The notes below the pieces were generated by a model that was given only the letters and a program-made list of their open reading frames with translations, was not told the origin of the DNA and ran no database searches. The translations under genes and the position numbers were made by a program. Below, in pieces: positions 9,004 through 18,986 of a DNA stretch of 64,000 nt (position 1 is the stretch's first letter; each line of letters begins with the position of its first letter). The stretch covers positions 620,001 to 684,000 of the forward strand of contig CAVPMN010000001.1 in NCBI GenBank assembly GCA_963706425.1, in the 5' to 3' direction. The stretch comes from CAVPMN01 sp963706425. GTDB lineage: Bacteria > Actinomycetota > Acidimicrobiia > Acidimicrobiales > Acidimicrobilacustridaceae.

Positions 9004-9858
9004 TCAGAACTCGTCGGGGTTCGACAGCAGGTCGTCGAACTCGGGGTCGCGCTTTTCGCCCTTGGCCGCGAAGCTCTCCATCATGTCGGCCGGCTGGAAC
9101 ATGCCGGTCTGCCAGGTGGCGATGTAGTTGAGCGAGTCGGCCACGGAGTGATCGCGCGCGTAGTTGATCATCTCCTTGGTGCCCCAGATGGCGAGCGGGC
9201 TCTTCGACGCGATCTCGCGGGCGATCTCCATCACACCGGCGAGCATCTCGTCGTGGGTGGCGAACACCTCGTTGACGAGGCCGACCTCCTTCGCTCGCTC
9301 GGCCGGCATGCGGCGGCCGGTGTAGGCCAGCTCGCGGGCCACGCCCTCGGGGATGAGCTTGGGCAGCCGCTGCAACGTGCCCACGTCGGCCGTCATCCCG
9401 ATGTTGATCTCCTGGATGACGAAGAACGCGTCGGCGGTGGCGTAACGCGAGTCGCACGCGGTGACCATGTCGACGGCACCGCCGACGCAGCCTCCCTGGA
9501 TGGCCGCGAGCACCGGCATGCGGGCCTTCTCGAACGCGGTGAAGCTCTCCTGCAGCATCATGGCGGTCTGACGCAGCTTGGCCCGATTGCGGCCGAGCTC
9601 ACTCGACCGGGGCGGCTGCCCGCCACCGGTGATGCCCGCCCCGCCGGTGAACACGGACAGGTCCATGCCCGCGCTGAAGTGCTTGCCGGTCGACGACACC
9701 ACGATGACCCGTGCCGATCCCTCGTCGTCGATCTCCCTGACGATGCGGGGCAACTCGACCCAGAAAGCGGGGATCATCGAGTTGAGCTCGTCAGGCCGGT
9801 TGAGGCGCAGGTGCGCCACCTTGTCGGTGATCTCGACGTCGAAGCAGCTGTAGCCCAT
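9004..9858 (-). CDS. Crotonase-fold enoyl-CoA hydratase/isomerase, dienoyl-CoA isomerase-like
   Basis: 284 residues from ATG 9858. The oxyanion-hole segment is GKHFSAGMDL and the second half is IQGGCVGGAVDMVTACDSRYATADAFFVIQE. The run VIQEINIGMTADVGTLQRL places Glu and Asp where delta3,5-delta2,4-dienoyl-CoA isomerases (ECH1) carry their two catalytic acids, so isomerase activity is more likely than simple hydration. It acts on CoA esters of unsaturated fatty or cyclic acids in the cytoplasm. It lies 39 bases after the end of the di-iron protein gene on the same strand, probably one transcript with it and the TetR gene. Complete and in frame. Confidence 0.85.
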   Translation of the reverse strand: MGYSCFDVEITDKVAHLRLNRPDELNSMIPAFWVELPRIVREIDDEGSARVIVVSSTGKHFSAGMDLSVFTGGAGITGGGQPPRSSELGRNRAKLRQTAMMLQESFTAFEKARMPVLAAIQGGCVGGAVDMVTACDSRYATADAFFVIQEINIGMTADVGTLQRLPKLIPEGVARELAYTGRRMPAERAKEVGLVNEVFATHDEMLAGVMEIAREIASKSPLAIWGTKEMINYARDHSVADSLNYIATWQTGMFQPADMMESFAAKGEKRDPEFDDLLSNPDEF

Positions 9859-9897
9859 GGCCTCTGTCCTAACAGAAATGCGGCGCAGCCGCCTCCG

Positions 9898-11039
9898 TCA
9901 GGCCGTCGCTTCGGCAGCGGCGCGATCCTGGGCGACCGCGTCGAACTCGAGGTACTCCTCGCCGGTGTCGGCCCAGTCCTCGAACTGGATGACGCCGATC
10001 TCCTCGAACTTGCGTGCGCAGCCAGCCATCGCCCGCGTCGAGCAGGCCCAGCTTCTTGCAGTTGGGCACGATCTTCGAGAAGAGCATCTGCTGGAAGATC
10101 ATCTGGTCCTGGGGCACCTCGAGCAGCAGGCGCACCATCTTGCGGGTGTCGATGCCCATCCGCTCCCACACCTCCTGCTGGAGGAAGCGGTCGCGCATGC
10201 GCACGGCTGCCTCGAACGCGAACTCCTGGCGCTCGCGCAGCTCGGGCAGCGACAACTCGGCGTAGTACTCCTTCAGCGAGAGCACGCCGAAGGCCACGTG
10301 GCGGGCTTCGTCGCTCATCACGTAGCGCAGCAGCTTCTTGAGCAGCGGCTCGTCGGTGAGCTGGTACATGAAGCCGAACGCGGCGAGGGCCAGGCCCTCG
10401 ACCATGATCTGCATGCCGAGGTAGGTCATGTCCCACCGGCTGTCCTCGATGATGTCGTCGAGCAGCAGTCGCAGGTGGGCGTTGATCGGATAGAAGCCCG
10501 TCGAGCTTCTCCTGCAGGTACTTGGCGAACACCTCGACGTGGCGGGCCTCGTCCATCACCTGGGTCGAGGCGTAGTACTTGGCGTCGATCCACGGCACGG
10601 TCTCGACGATCTTCGCCGTGCAGATGAGAGCGCCCTGCTCGCCGTGCATGAACTGCGACAGGCGCCAGTTCATCGACTCGACGCCGAGCGCGGTCCACTC
10701 CTTGTCGCCGAAGTTCTTGAACGGCGACTCGGGATGGCTCTGGAGGTACTCGAACGGACCGGCCGAGTTCGAGCCCTGCAGCACGCTGACGACCTTCTCG
10801 GGATCGACGTCGATCGACCAGTCGAGGTCGGTCTCGCCGTTCCACTGGGCCGTCTTGGCCTTCTCGTAGAGCTTGTTGAGCGCCGGGCGCGAGCCCTTCT
10901 CGTAGTCCCAGGTGAAGATGGCGTCGGCGTTGTCCTTCACCTGATGCACCAACGCCTCGACGTCGCCGTTGGAGATGGCGAGGATCGACTCGAGGTCGTT
11001 GACGTCGGTCCGGCCGAGGATTTCCTGGTCGCTTGCCAT
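9898..11039 (-). CDS. Ferritin-like (R2-like) di-iron protein, frame broken at about 10498 and 10016
   Basis: Starts at ATG 11039. Four-helix-bundle metal motifs are visible: Glu in FMHGEQGALI, the pair in VMDEARHVEVFAKY, Glu in GMQIMVEGLAL, and SDEARHVAFG. This E, ExxH, E, ExxH pattern defines a carboxylate-bridged di-iron site as in R2-like and AurF-like proteins. The frame moves by +1 at about 10498 (a G run: GACGGGCTTC) and again at about 10016 (CGCACGCAAG); removing both bases gives about 379 residues ending VAQDRAAAEATA. The likely role is O2-dependent oxidation of a lipid or CoA-linked substrate, or ferritin-like chemistry. It follows the TetR gene by 8 bases. Confidence 0.75.
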
Positions 11040-11047
11040 GACGGGTT

Positions 11048-11728
11048 CTACTCCTGGGTTTCGAGATCGATGATCGTGAGGGCGGACTCGGACGGTGGCT
11101 GCACGGATGCCAGCACCCGCGCGATGAGGGCCTCCCACGCCGTGGCATCGGCGTTGGGCGCGCCCACTGCCTCGAAGAGCAGGAAGCCGAGCCCGACGGC
11201 ATGGGCGAACTGCACCATCGACGTGGTGTCGACGGCGGGGTCGACGAGGCCCTGGTCTTTCGACGCGTCGACCAGGCTGGCCATGCGCGCCGCCCGATCG
11301 GCGAGGTGGTCGCGCAGCAGGGCAGCCACCTCGGGGTTGCGACGCGCCGCGACGAACGCTTCGAGCAGCAGCGCCCGGGCGGGCTCGGGGCGGCGGGTCA
11401 CGAGGTGCGAGCCCACGGTGTGGAGGATGTCGGTGGCCCGGCCGGCGAACGCGTGCTCGGCGAAGAGCTGGTCGAACTCGTCGCCGGTGCAGGCCTCGAC
11501 CGCCGCGGCCAGCAGCTCGGCCTTGCCCGAGAAGCGGCTGTAGATGGCGCCGGTGGTGAGGCCGGCCCGCCGGGCGATCTCGGCCACGCCGGCGCCGTCG
11601 TAGCCCTTCTCGGCGAACACCTCGGCCGCCGCCGCCACCAGACGGTCGGCGGTGGTGTCGGCGGCGTCGATTCGGTCGGACGCCGGGTCGACAGACGCCG
11701 GGTCGACAGTGGGCTGGGCCAAGGTCAT
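11048..11728 (-). CDS. TetR/AcrR family transcriptional regulator
   Basis: 226 residues. The helix-turn-helix lies at about residues 26-72 (LVAAAAEVFAEKGYDGAGVAEIARRAG, then LTTGAIYSRFSGKAELL), the standard TetR N-terminal block, followed by a variable helical ligand domain. It is the first gene of a likely operon with the di-iron protein and crotonase genes. A palindrome centred 20 bases upstream overlaps a TATTAT -10-like element, so self-repression is likely. The ligand is probably an acyl-CoA or lipid judging by the downstream enzymes; this is inference. Confidence 0.9.
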   Translation of the reverse strand: MTLAQPTVDPASVDPASDRIDAADTTADRLVAAAAEVFAEKGYDGAGVAEIARRAGLTTGAIYSRFSGKAELLAAAVEACTGDEFDQLFAEHAFAGRATDILHTVGSHLVTRRPEPARALLLEAFVAARRNPEVAALLRDHLADRAARMASLVDASKDQGLVDPAVDTTSMVQFAHAVGLGFLLFEAVGAPNADATAWEALIARVLASVQPPSESALTIIDLETQE

Positions 11729-11740
11729 GCCCGCACCATA

Positions 11741-11754
11741 ATAACGATCATTAT
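11741..11754. promoter_or_regulatory. Palindromic operator upstream of the TetR gene
   Basis: Read on the minus strand the site is ATAATGATCGTTAT, palindromic except for one base pair, with a GATC centre. It lies 12-26 bases before the TetR ATG and abuts TATTAT, a good -10 whose distance to the ATG (9 bases) suggests a leaderless transcript. A regulator bound here would block its own promoter. Confidence 0.6.
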
Positions 11755-11782
11755 CGCCCTGTCAACGGCCGTCCTCCCCGCC

Positions 11783-11829
11783 AAATCGGTGCGTGAAACC
11801 ACCGCATAGGTGGTTTCACGCACCGATTT
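11783..11829 (-). terminator. 21-bp perfect hairpin after the PfkB kinase gene
   Basis: Arms 11783-11803 and 11809-11829 are exact reverse complements (21 of 21) with a 5-base loop GCATA. It begins 18 bases after the kinase stop on the minus strand. No U tract follows, so it would be a hairpin-only actinobacterial terminator. Its length and perfection are unusual; see findings. Confidence 0.65.
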
Positions 11830-11846
11830 CCCGAAGGGAAGGAGGT

Positions 11847-12876
11847 TCAGCGCAGGATCGGGGCGGCCAGCTCGGCCAGGTCGACCTCGGGGCGGGCGCC
11901 CACGTGGCTGATGACCTCGCCCGCAGCCAACGACGCCAACCGGGCCGAGGTCTCGAGGTCGAGGCCCTGGGTGTGGCCGAAGAGGAAGCCGGCCGCGTAG
12001 AGATCGCCGGCGCCGGTGGTGTCGACCACCGCGGACACCGGATGAGCGGGCACCTGCAGCCGCTCCCCCGCCGCGGTGATGACCACCGAGCCGAGCTCGC
12101 TGCGGGTGAGGCACGCCAGCTCGCAATGGCCCGCCACCCGGTCGGCTGCCGCCTCCCAGTCGTCCTCCTGGTAGAGGGCCAGCAACTCGGCCTCGTTGGC
12201 GAACAGGATGTCGACCTTGTGCTCGGCCAGCTCGAGGAAGTCGGCGCGGTGACGATCGACGCAGAACGAGTCCGACAGCGTGAACGCGACCTTGGCACCA
12301 GCGGCCGCCGCGGTGTCCATCGCCTTCACCATCGCCGCCTTGGCGTCGGGCAGATCCCACAGATAGCCCTCGCAGTAGACCACCTGGGCCCGGGCCACGA
12401 GATCGACATCAACGTCGTCGGGGCCGATCAGGCCCGACACCCCGAGGTAGGTGTTGAGCGTGCGCTGAGCGTCGGGCGTCACCAGGATGAGGCAGCGAGC
12501 CGTGCCGCGGTCGTCGTTCACCAGGCTCAACGGCTCGTAGTGGACACCGGTGGCGCGGATGTCGTGGGTGAACACCTGCCCGAGCACGTCGTCGGCCACC
12601 CGACCGATGAACCCGGCAGCGCCACCGAGCGACGCCAGGCCGGCCGCGGTGTTGGCCGCCGACCCACCCGACATCTCGACGGCGGGGCCCATGTCGTCGT
12701 AGAGGCGATGGGCCACCGAGTCGTCGATCAGCTGCATCGACCCCTTCACCATGCCGTGTCGCTCGAGGAACGACTCGTCGGCTTGGGCGATCACGTCGAC
12801 GATGGCGTTGCCGATCGCGACCACGTCGAGGGCGCCGGCGTCGGACGGTCGGGACGTCGAGGGTCGGCTCGGTCAT
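11847..12876 (-). CDS. PfkB family carbohydrate/adenosine kinase, frame broken near 12848
   Basis: PfkB fold: GGSAANTAAGLASLGG in the N-terminal substrate region and DTTGAGDLYAAGFLFG at the C-terminus, with the catalytic Asp and the anion hole. VAIGNAIVDVIAQADESFL followed by GMVKGSMQLID is typical of the adenosine kinase-like branch of actinobacteria and proteobacteria. ATG 12876 gives MTEPTLDVPTV, then one extra base near 12848 shifts the frame to DAGALDVVAIGNAIVD; GTG at 12824 would give a shorter intact product of 325 residues. It phosphorylates a nucleoside or sugar with ATP. Divergent from the aminopeptidase gene. Confidence 0.82.
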
Positions 12877-12972
12877 GGGCTCGGACCCTACCCGGTACGA
12901 TCTCGGCGTCGTACGTAGCGAACGACCACACCGACGCAGGCCACCGCCGACGCAGACCACTGGGAGCGATCC

Positions 12973-15576
12973 GTGCCGAAAGACGCCATCACCGAGACGG
13001 CCGCCGACCCCTATCGCCTCCCGCGATCCGTGGTGCCCGTGCGCTACGACCTGCTCCTGCGACCCGATCTCGCGACGCGCCGCCTTCGACGGCGAGTGCG
13101 TCACCACGGTCGAGGTGATCGAGGAGACCAACACCGTCGTGCTCAACGCGGTCGACCTCGAGGTCGATGCGGCCTGGCTCGAGCGGGCCGACGGCACCCG
13201 GCTCGAGGCCGAGCTCATCGCGGTCGACACCGAGTCCGAGCGGCTCACCGTCGAGCTCACCGCCGAGGCCGAGCCGGGCACCTGGCACCTGCACACCCGC
13301 TTTCGCGGCACCCTCAACGATCAGCTCAAGGGCTTCTACCGCAGCACGTTCACCGACACCGACGGCAACGAGCAGGTCATCGCCACCACGCAGTTCGAGG
13401 CGACCGACGCCCGGCGGGCGTTCCCCTGCTGGGACGAACCCGATCTCAAGGCCGTCTTCGCGGTCACGTTGGAGGTGGCCGACGGGCTCACCGCGCTGTC
13501 GAACGCGTCGGAGCTGTCGCGCACACCGCTCGACGGCGGTCGGGTCGCGGTGCGGTTCGCCGACACCATGAAGATGTCGACCTACCTCGTGGCGTTCATC
13601 GTCGGCCCGCTCGAGGTCACCGCGCCGGTCGACGTCGACGGCACCCCGCTGCGCGTCGCCTATCCCGCGGGGCAAGGGTGAGCTCACCCCCTACGCGCTC
13701 GAGGTCGGCAAGTTCTGCCTCGAGTACTTCGCCGACTACTACGGCATCGTCTACCCGGGCGACAAGCTCGACCTGGTCGCCGTGCCCGACTTCGCGTTCG
13801 GCGCCATGGAGAACCTCGGCTGCGTGACGTTCCGCGAGGTGCTCCTGCTCGTCGACCCCGAGCGGGTGACCCAACCCGAGCTCGGACGGGTCACCGAGGT
13901 GATCGCCCACGAGCTGGCCCACATGTGGTTCGGCGACCTCGTCACCATGAAGTGGTGGAACGGGATCTGGCTGAACGAGGCGTTCGCCACGTTCATGGAG
14001 ATGCTCGCCACCGACGCGTTCCGGCCCGAGTGGGACCAGTGGACGAGCTTCGGGCTGGCTCGCTCCGCGGCGTTCGACGTCGACGCGCTCAAGAGCACCC
14101 GCCCGATCGAGTACCCGGTGGTGTCGCCCGAGGACGCCGAGGGCATGTTCGACGTGCTCACCTACGAGAAGGGTGCGGCGGTCGTCCGCATGCTCGAGCA
14201 GTACCTCGGTGAAGAGACGTTCCGCGACGGCATCCGCCGCTACCTCAGCCGCCATCAGTTCGCCAACACCGAGACCACCGATCTCTGGGACGCCATCGAA
14301 GAGGCGTCCGGCGAGCCGGTGCGGCGGATCATGGACTCGTGGATCTTCCAGGGAGGCTTCCCGGTCGTCGACGTCGACCTGGTGAACGACGGCGGCACGT
14401 TGCGGCTCACCCAGGAGCGGTTCGGCTACGCCGGCGACCTCGGTGGCGACGAGGAGCTGGAGGCGCTGCGCGCCAGCCGCTGGTCGATCCCGATCATCCT
14501 CACGATCGCCATGAACGGGGTGATGACCGTCGAGCGGGTCCTGCTCGAGGGCGACAGCGTCGACATCGCCCTCGTCGAGGAGGTCGACTGGGTGCTCGTC
14601 AACACCGAGGGCACCGGCTTCTACCGGGTCCGCTACGCGCCCGATCTGCTCGCCGCGCTCGTGGCCCGGGCCCAGAGCGAGCTCTCCCCCATCGAGCGCT
14701 ACGGCCTGGTCGACGACGCGTGGGCGGCGGTGCTCGCCGACGAGATGACCGCCGTGCACTTCCTCGACATGATCGAGGGCTTCGTCGACGAGAACGATCT
14801 GTCGGTGTGGCAGCGCATCGTCGGCGCACTCTCGGCCCTCGATCGCATCGTCGACGGCACCGCCCGCGACGTGCTGCGCGAGCGGGTGCGCACCCTGCTG
14901 CACCCCGCGCTCGATCGCCTGGGACCGACCCCGATCGACGGCGAGCGCGACCGCGACCCGCGAGCTACGAGGCGTGCTCTTCGAGGCTCTCGGCTCGCTC
15001 GGGCTCGACCACAACATCGGCGACCGTGCCCGCCAGCTCTACGCCAGCAGCCAAGCCGGTGAGACGGTCGATGCCAGCCTGCTGGCGGCATCGATCAACA
15101 TCATCGCCGCCACCGGCGACACCGCCGCGTTCGACGACTTCCTCGCCCGGTTCGCCGACTCCACCAATCCCCAGGAGGAGCTCCGCTACCTGTCGGCGCT
15201 CGCCGACTTCGACGACCCCGATCTCATGCAGCGCGTGCTCACCATGAGTCTCACCGACGAGGTGCGCACGCAGAACGCGCCCTATCTCCTCCGGCGGGCG
15301 CTCACCAACCGCAACCACGGCGGTCTGGCCTGGTTCTTCGTGCAGAACGAGTGGGACACGATCAACGAGCGCTTCCCGAGCAACAGCATCGTGCGGATGC
15401 TCGAAGGCGTGCGTTCGTTGTCGACACCCGACATCGCGCCCACGGTGTTCGCGTTCTTCGAGACCCACGAGGTGCCCCAGGGCGACAAGATCCTGGCCCA
15501 GCACCTCGAGCGCCTCGAAGTCAACCAGGCGCTGCGGGCCCGCGAGACGGAGCCGCTCACCCACCACTTGCGCTGA
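12973..15576 (+). CDS. M1 family zinc aminopeptidase, frame broken at about 13082, 13675 and 14957
   Basis: Starts at GTG 12973 with GGGAG seven bases upstream. The M1 landmarks are intact in the middle frame: FGAMENLG (exopeptidase motif) and the zinc site HELAHMWFGDLV followed by NEAFATFME (HExxH-x18-E). The N-terminal beta domain, thermolysin-like core and C-terminal helical domain (ending near 15576) lie in successive frames, each shifted by +1. Deleting one base at each site, for example one G of GCGGGGCAAGG near 13675, yields about 866 residues, the usual length for aminopeptidase N. Cytosolic, by absence of a signal. Probably functional with three consensus errors. Confidence 0.85.
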
Positions 15577-15594
15577 GCAGCTCGAGTCGGTTGC

Positions 15595-16161
15595 TCAGGC
15601 AGCGGCCACGAGAACGATCGTGAGGACCAGCGTTCCGAGCAGGATCAGAGCCAGCAGACCGGTGGCGATGGCGCTCGTGATCACTCCCGCCAGCGCGATG
15701 CCGTCGCCCTGCTCGCCCCGCTGGCGGATCTCCCTGCGGGCACGCAGGCCGCAGTAGAGGCCGGCAGGACCGGTGAGCTGGCACATCAAGAGACCCACCA
15801 CGCCCAGCACGAGCGAGACGATGGCCAACGTATTGGTGGGGGCCGGCGCCGGGCCAACCGGCACGGGCGCGTAGGGCGCCTGACCGCCATAGGGCTGCAT
15901 CGTCGGCCCCGGCGTCGGTGGTGGCCATGCAGGCGCTGCGCCGGGACCGAGGCCGCCAGGGACGGTGGCGCTGGCCGCCCGCACATCAGCCACGAGCGTC
16001 GACACTCGTTGCTCGAGCGCGGCGTCCACCCTGAGCGTGGTGCCACCCCAGGAGGCGGGGATGCCCTCGGACCGCAGCGCCTGGTCGAGCCGGAAGCGCT
16101 CGTCGGCCGTCAGCTCGCCCAGCTCGAAATCATGCCAGTAGGCGTTGGTCGGATCGGTCAC
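15595..16161 (-). CDS. Small membrane protein with DUF4190-like C-terminus
   Basis: 188 residues. The N-terminal 65 form a soluble domain (ELTADERFRLDQALRSEGIP, then a Trp and TLRVDAALEQRVSTLVADV) of a type seen in actinobacteria. Next comes a Pro/Gly/Ala-rich linker and two membrane helices (about 110-130 and 158-185) around GLYCGLRARREIRQRGE, the DUF4190 pattern. It is convergent with the aminopeptidase gene and divergent from terC. No enzymatic motif. A membrane or cell-envelope role is inferred only from the topology. Confidence 0.7.
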   Translation of the reverse strand: MTDPTNAYWHDFELGELTADERFRLDQALRSEGIPASWGGTTLRVDAALEQRVSTLVADVRAASATVPGGLGPGAAPAWPPPTPGPTMQPYGGQAPYAPVPVGPAPAPTNTLAIVSLVLGVVGLLMCQLTGPAGLYCGLRARREIRQRGEQGDGIALAGVITSAIATGLLALILLGTLVLTIVLVAAA

Positions 16162-16213
16162 GGGCTCAGGCTAGGCGTCGCCGGCACTCCAGGCTGTGCC
16201 AGCATGAGCGGCC

Positions 16214-17227
16214 GTGCTGCTCGCCGCGTCCAACACCGCCGTGCCCGGCGCCGACATCGTGGTGGCGCCGTGGCAGTGGGCGGTGTTCCTGGCGTTCATC
16301 GGCGTGGTGATCCTGGCCGACCTGCTCGTGTTCCATCGCGAGGCCCACGAGATCTCGATGAAAGAGGCCACGGTCGCCAGCATCGGCTGGATCGCGTTGG
16401 GCCTCAGCTTCGGGGTGTTCGTCTGGTGGTGGCTCGGCAGCAGCGCCGCCACCCAGTACTACGCCGGCTACGTGGTCGAGAAGAGCCTCTCGGTCGACAA
16501 CGTCTTCGTGTGGGCGGTGATCCTGGGCTACTTCGCGGTGCCGAAGGCCTATCAACACCGCGTGCTGTTCTGGGGCATCTTCGGCGCGCTCGTGCTGCGC
16601 GCCATCTTCATCTTCGCCGGGGTGGCGCTGCTCGAGCAGTTCAACTGGCTGCTCATCGTGTTCGGTGGGTTCCTCGTCTTCACGGGATGGCGGGTCGGCA
16701 CCCACGACGACACCGAGATCCACCCTGAGAAGAACCCGATGCTGAAGCTGATGCGACGCATCATCCCGGTGACGGCCGAGTTCCACGGCACCAAGTTCAC
16801 GATCGTGCAGGCGGGCAAGCGCTTCGCCACCCCGATGCTCGTGGTCCTGGTGCTGATCGAGGCCACCGACGTGGTGTTCGCCATCGACTCGATCCCGGCG
16901 ATCCTGGCCATCAGTCGCTCGCAGTTCATCGTGTTCAGCTCGAACGCGTTCGCCATCCTCGGGCTGCGGTCGCTCTACTTCATGCTCGCCGGAGCGCAGG
17001 ACAAGCTCGTCTACCTCAACAAGGGCTTGGGCGTGATCCTTGTCTACGTCGGCATCAAGATGCTGCTCTCGTGGTGGGGCATCCACATCAACACCGTGCT
17101 GTCGCTCGGGTTCATCGCGATCGTGCTCGCCGTCACCGTCCTCGTGTCGCTGCGAGCGTCCTCGAGAGCCGAGGCCGCTGCCGCGGCGGCGGCTCTGGCC
17201 GACACCAATCCTGTGGAGGACGAATGA
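16214..17227 (+). CDS. TerC family integral membrane protein
   Basis: 337 residues and about nine hydrophobic segments. The two internal repeats carry the conserved acidic motifs EKSLSVDNVFVW and EATDVVFAIDSIPA, which mark TerC and Alx proteins. Family members export or handle metal ions such as manganese and are linked with tellurite resistance. GTG 16214 is chosen because an ATG at 16204 is out of frame. The last codons overlap the universal-stress gene by 4 bases (ATGA), so the two are coupled. The C-terminus is a short Ala-rich cytoplasmic tail. No metal-sensing riboswitch can be seen in the short leader. Confidence 0.9.
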   Translation: MLLAASNTAVPGADIVVAPWQWAVFLAFIGVVILADLLVFHREAHEISMKEATVASIGWIALGLSFGVFVWWWLGSSAATQYYAGYVVEKSLSVDNVFVWAVILGYFAVPKAYQHRVLFWGIFGALVLRAIFIFAGVALLEQFNWLLIVFGGFLVFTGWRVGTHDDTEIHPEKNPMLKLMRRIIPVTAEFHGTKFTIVQAGKRFATPMLVVLVLIEATDVVFAIDSIPAILAISRSQFIVFSSNAFAILGLRSLYFMLAGAQDKLVYLNKGLGVILVYVGIKMLLSWWGIHINTVLSLGFIAIVLAVTVLVSLRASSRAEAAAAAAALADTNPVEDE

Positions 17228-17670
17228 CCACCGATCTGCTCGATGTCATCGTGGTGGGCCACGACGGCTCCGACGGTGGCCAACTCGCCGTGGAGTGGTC
17301 GGGTCGGCTGGCTGCCGCACTCGGGGCCAGCGTCATCGTGGTGCGGGGCTACAACCCGCTCGACGAGCTCGGCTCCGCCGAGCCGCCGGTCGACTTCGCC
17401 GAGCTCGAGCGCCAGGCCGCGGCCCGACTCGACGACATGGCGTGTGTGCCGCTGCGCGCCATGGGCGTGTCGGCCCGGTCGCTGCTGGTCGAGAACGATG
17501 GCGTCTCGGCCATCGTCGACACCGCCGTCAACGAGCACGCCGACCTGGTCGTCGTGGGCAGCCACGGCCAGACCGGCTGGCGAGCCCGCATCCTCGGCAG
17601 CACGGCCACCAAGCTCCCGCACGAGCTCGACTGTCCCGTGGTCATCGTGCCGCTGCCCGATCCCGTCTGA
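17224..17670 (+). CDS. Universal stress protein (UspA family)
   Basis: 148 residues, one Usp domain. The nucleotide-binding signature G-x2-G-x9-G-S/T is present in GSHGQTGWRARILGSTATKL, so it probably binds ATP. IVVGHDGSDGG at the N-terminus is the typical first strand and loop. Translation starts at an ATG overlapping the terC stop (ATGA), so it belongs to the terC operon and may act in the same metal or stress response. It ends 16 bases before the convergent antiporter gene. Cytoplasmic. Confidence 0.9.
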   Translation: MTTDLLDVIVVGHDGSDGGQLAVEWSGRLAAALGASVIVVRGYNPLDELGSAEPPVDFAELERQAAARLDDMACVPLRAMGVSARSLLVENDGVSAIVDTAVNEHADLVVVGSHGQTGWRARILGSTATKLPHELDCPVVIVPLPDPV

Positions 17671-17686
17671 GTCGCGGCCGCCTGGA

Positions 17687-18892
17687 TCACCCGGCCGCTT
17701 CGTCCCAGTCGGGTTCGAGGTCGGCGCCGCGCTGCAGCACTGCCACGGCCAGGGGCGGGTAGACCACCACGCTGAGCACGCCGGCACTCAACAGGGCGGC
17801 TGCGCTGGCCGGGTCGAGCACACCGGTCTGGGCGCCGAGGTTGGCGATGATGACCACCAGCGACAGGTTGGTGGCCTGGAGCAAGCCGGCCCCGAGCGAC
17901 CGCCGGCTCCCGTAGCTCGACCGATAGAGCAGCGCGGGTAAACCACGCGCGACGAGCATCGCCATGAGCAGCAGGGGCACCAGCACCAGGTGCTTCGGCG
18001 ACTCGAAGAGGGCGTCGATGTCGACCTGTATGCCGCTCGTGACGAAGAAGATCGGCACCAGGAACCCATAGCCGATGGCCTCGATCTTGGGCTTCAGCGA
18101 CGGGCTCGCCAGGTGGTCCTCCCGGTCGAGGAAGCGCAGGAGTGCGCCCGCGACGAACGCCCCGAGGATCGCTTCGAGGCCGAGGCTGGTCGAGATCGTC
18201 AGGAAGATGAACAACACGACGAGCACTGCTCGCACCGCGAGCTGCGACGACGTGTCGGCCAGGCGGTCGAGGGTCGACCACACGGGCGGGAGAACGGTGA
18301 CGCGGGCGAGGGCCAACGCCACGAGTAGCGCCATCACGCAGAAGGCCACGAGCAGCACGACCTGGGACTCCACCGTCGATCCGTCCGCGGCGAAGAACAG
18401 CGTGAGCAGGAGCAGTGAGCCGAACTCGGCCACCGAGCTCGCGCCGAGCACGAACTGGCCGAAGTCGGTGGACGTCAGACGGGCCTCGCGCAGGATCGGT
18501 GCAACCAGCCCGAGCGACGTGGCGGTGAGGGCGATGGCGATCAGGCGGACCGAGTCATGCAGATCGAGCGCGTGGAACGCGAACGCCGTGCTCCAGGCGA
18601 GCACACAGGTGAGCGCCCACGCCGTGAAGATGCGGCCAGCATGGCCACGCAACAAGTCGAGGTCGATCTCGAGGCCGGCGAGGAACAGCAGGTAACCGAG
18701 GCCGATGGTGCCGAGCACGTCGAGGGTCACGTCCATCTCGACCAGGTCGAGCACAGCGGGCCCGACGATGATGCCGAACACGATCTCGAGCGCCACCGCC
18801 GGGAGGCGCAACGCGGGGGCCAGACTGGCGATCACCGGTGCGAGGACGGCGATGACGAGGACGGCGAGCACGCCGCCGTAGGTGACCTCCAC
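17687..18892 (-). CDS. CPA2-type sodium or potassium/proton antiporter
   Basis: About 401 residues from GTG 18892 (MEVTYGGVLAVLVIAVLAP); the frame is open further upstream but that part runs into the glgX promoter. Some 12 membrane segments. LLFLAGLEIDLDLLR and LGAFVAGALLRFLDRE are characteristic of KefB/NapA-like exchangers. There is no TrkA-N or other regulatory domain at the C-terminus, which ends after the last helix. It exchanges Na+ or K+ for H+ at the inner membrane. It is divergent from glgX and convergent with the usp gene. Ion specificity cannot be told. Confidence 0.85.
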   Translation of the reverse strand: MEVTYGGVLAVLVIAVLAPVIASLAPALRLPAVALEIVFGIIVGPAVLDLVEMDVTLDVLGTIGLGYLLFLAGLEIDLDLLRGHAGRIFTAWALTCVLAWSTAFAFHALDLHDSVRLIAIALTATSLGLVAPILREARLTSTDFGQFVLGASSVAEFGSLLLLTLFFAADGSTVESQVVLLVAFCVMALLVALALARVTVLPPVWSTLDRLADTSSQLAVRAVLVVLFIFLTISTSLGLEAILGAFVAGALLRFLDREDHLASPSLKPKIEAIGYGFLVPIFFVTSGIQVDIDALFESPKHLVLVPLLLMAMLVARGLPALLYRSSYGSRRSLGAGLLQATNLSLVVIIANLGAQTGVLDPASAAALLSAGVLSVVVYPPLAVAVLQRGADLEPDWDEAAG

Positions 18893-18974
18893 GATCGCGA
18901 CGGTAGCGAGGACGCCGGACGAGCCTCGCGATGCCACTGCCGAGCCGGGGTGACCCGCTCGACCGACCGGCCCG

Positions 18975-18980
18975 TAGACT
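18975..18980 (+). promoter_or_regulatory. -10-like TAGACT for leaderless glgX
   Basis: TAGACT is 6 bases from the GTG at 18987, with no ribosome binding site in between. The spacing fits a transcript that starts on the start codon. Confidence 0.45.
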
Positions 18981-18986
18981 GCCGTC

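Noticed and set aside
13617..15017. Long minus-strand open frame across the aminopeptidase
   Set aside because: Rich in His, Arg, Glu and Val with no family features; it is the shadow of the M1 gene.
16162..16213. Manganese riboswitch before terC
   Set aside because: The gap is about 50 bases and shows no conserved yybP-ykoY loop.
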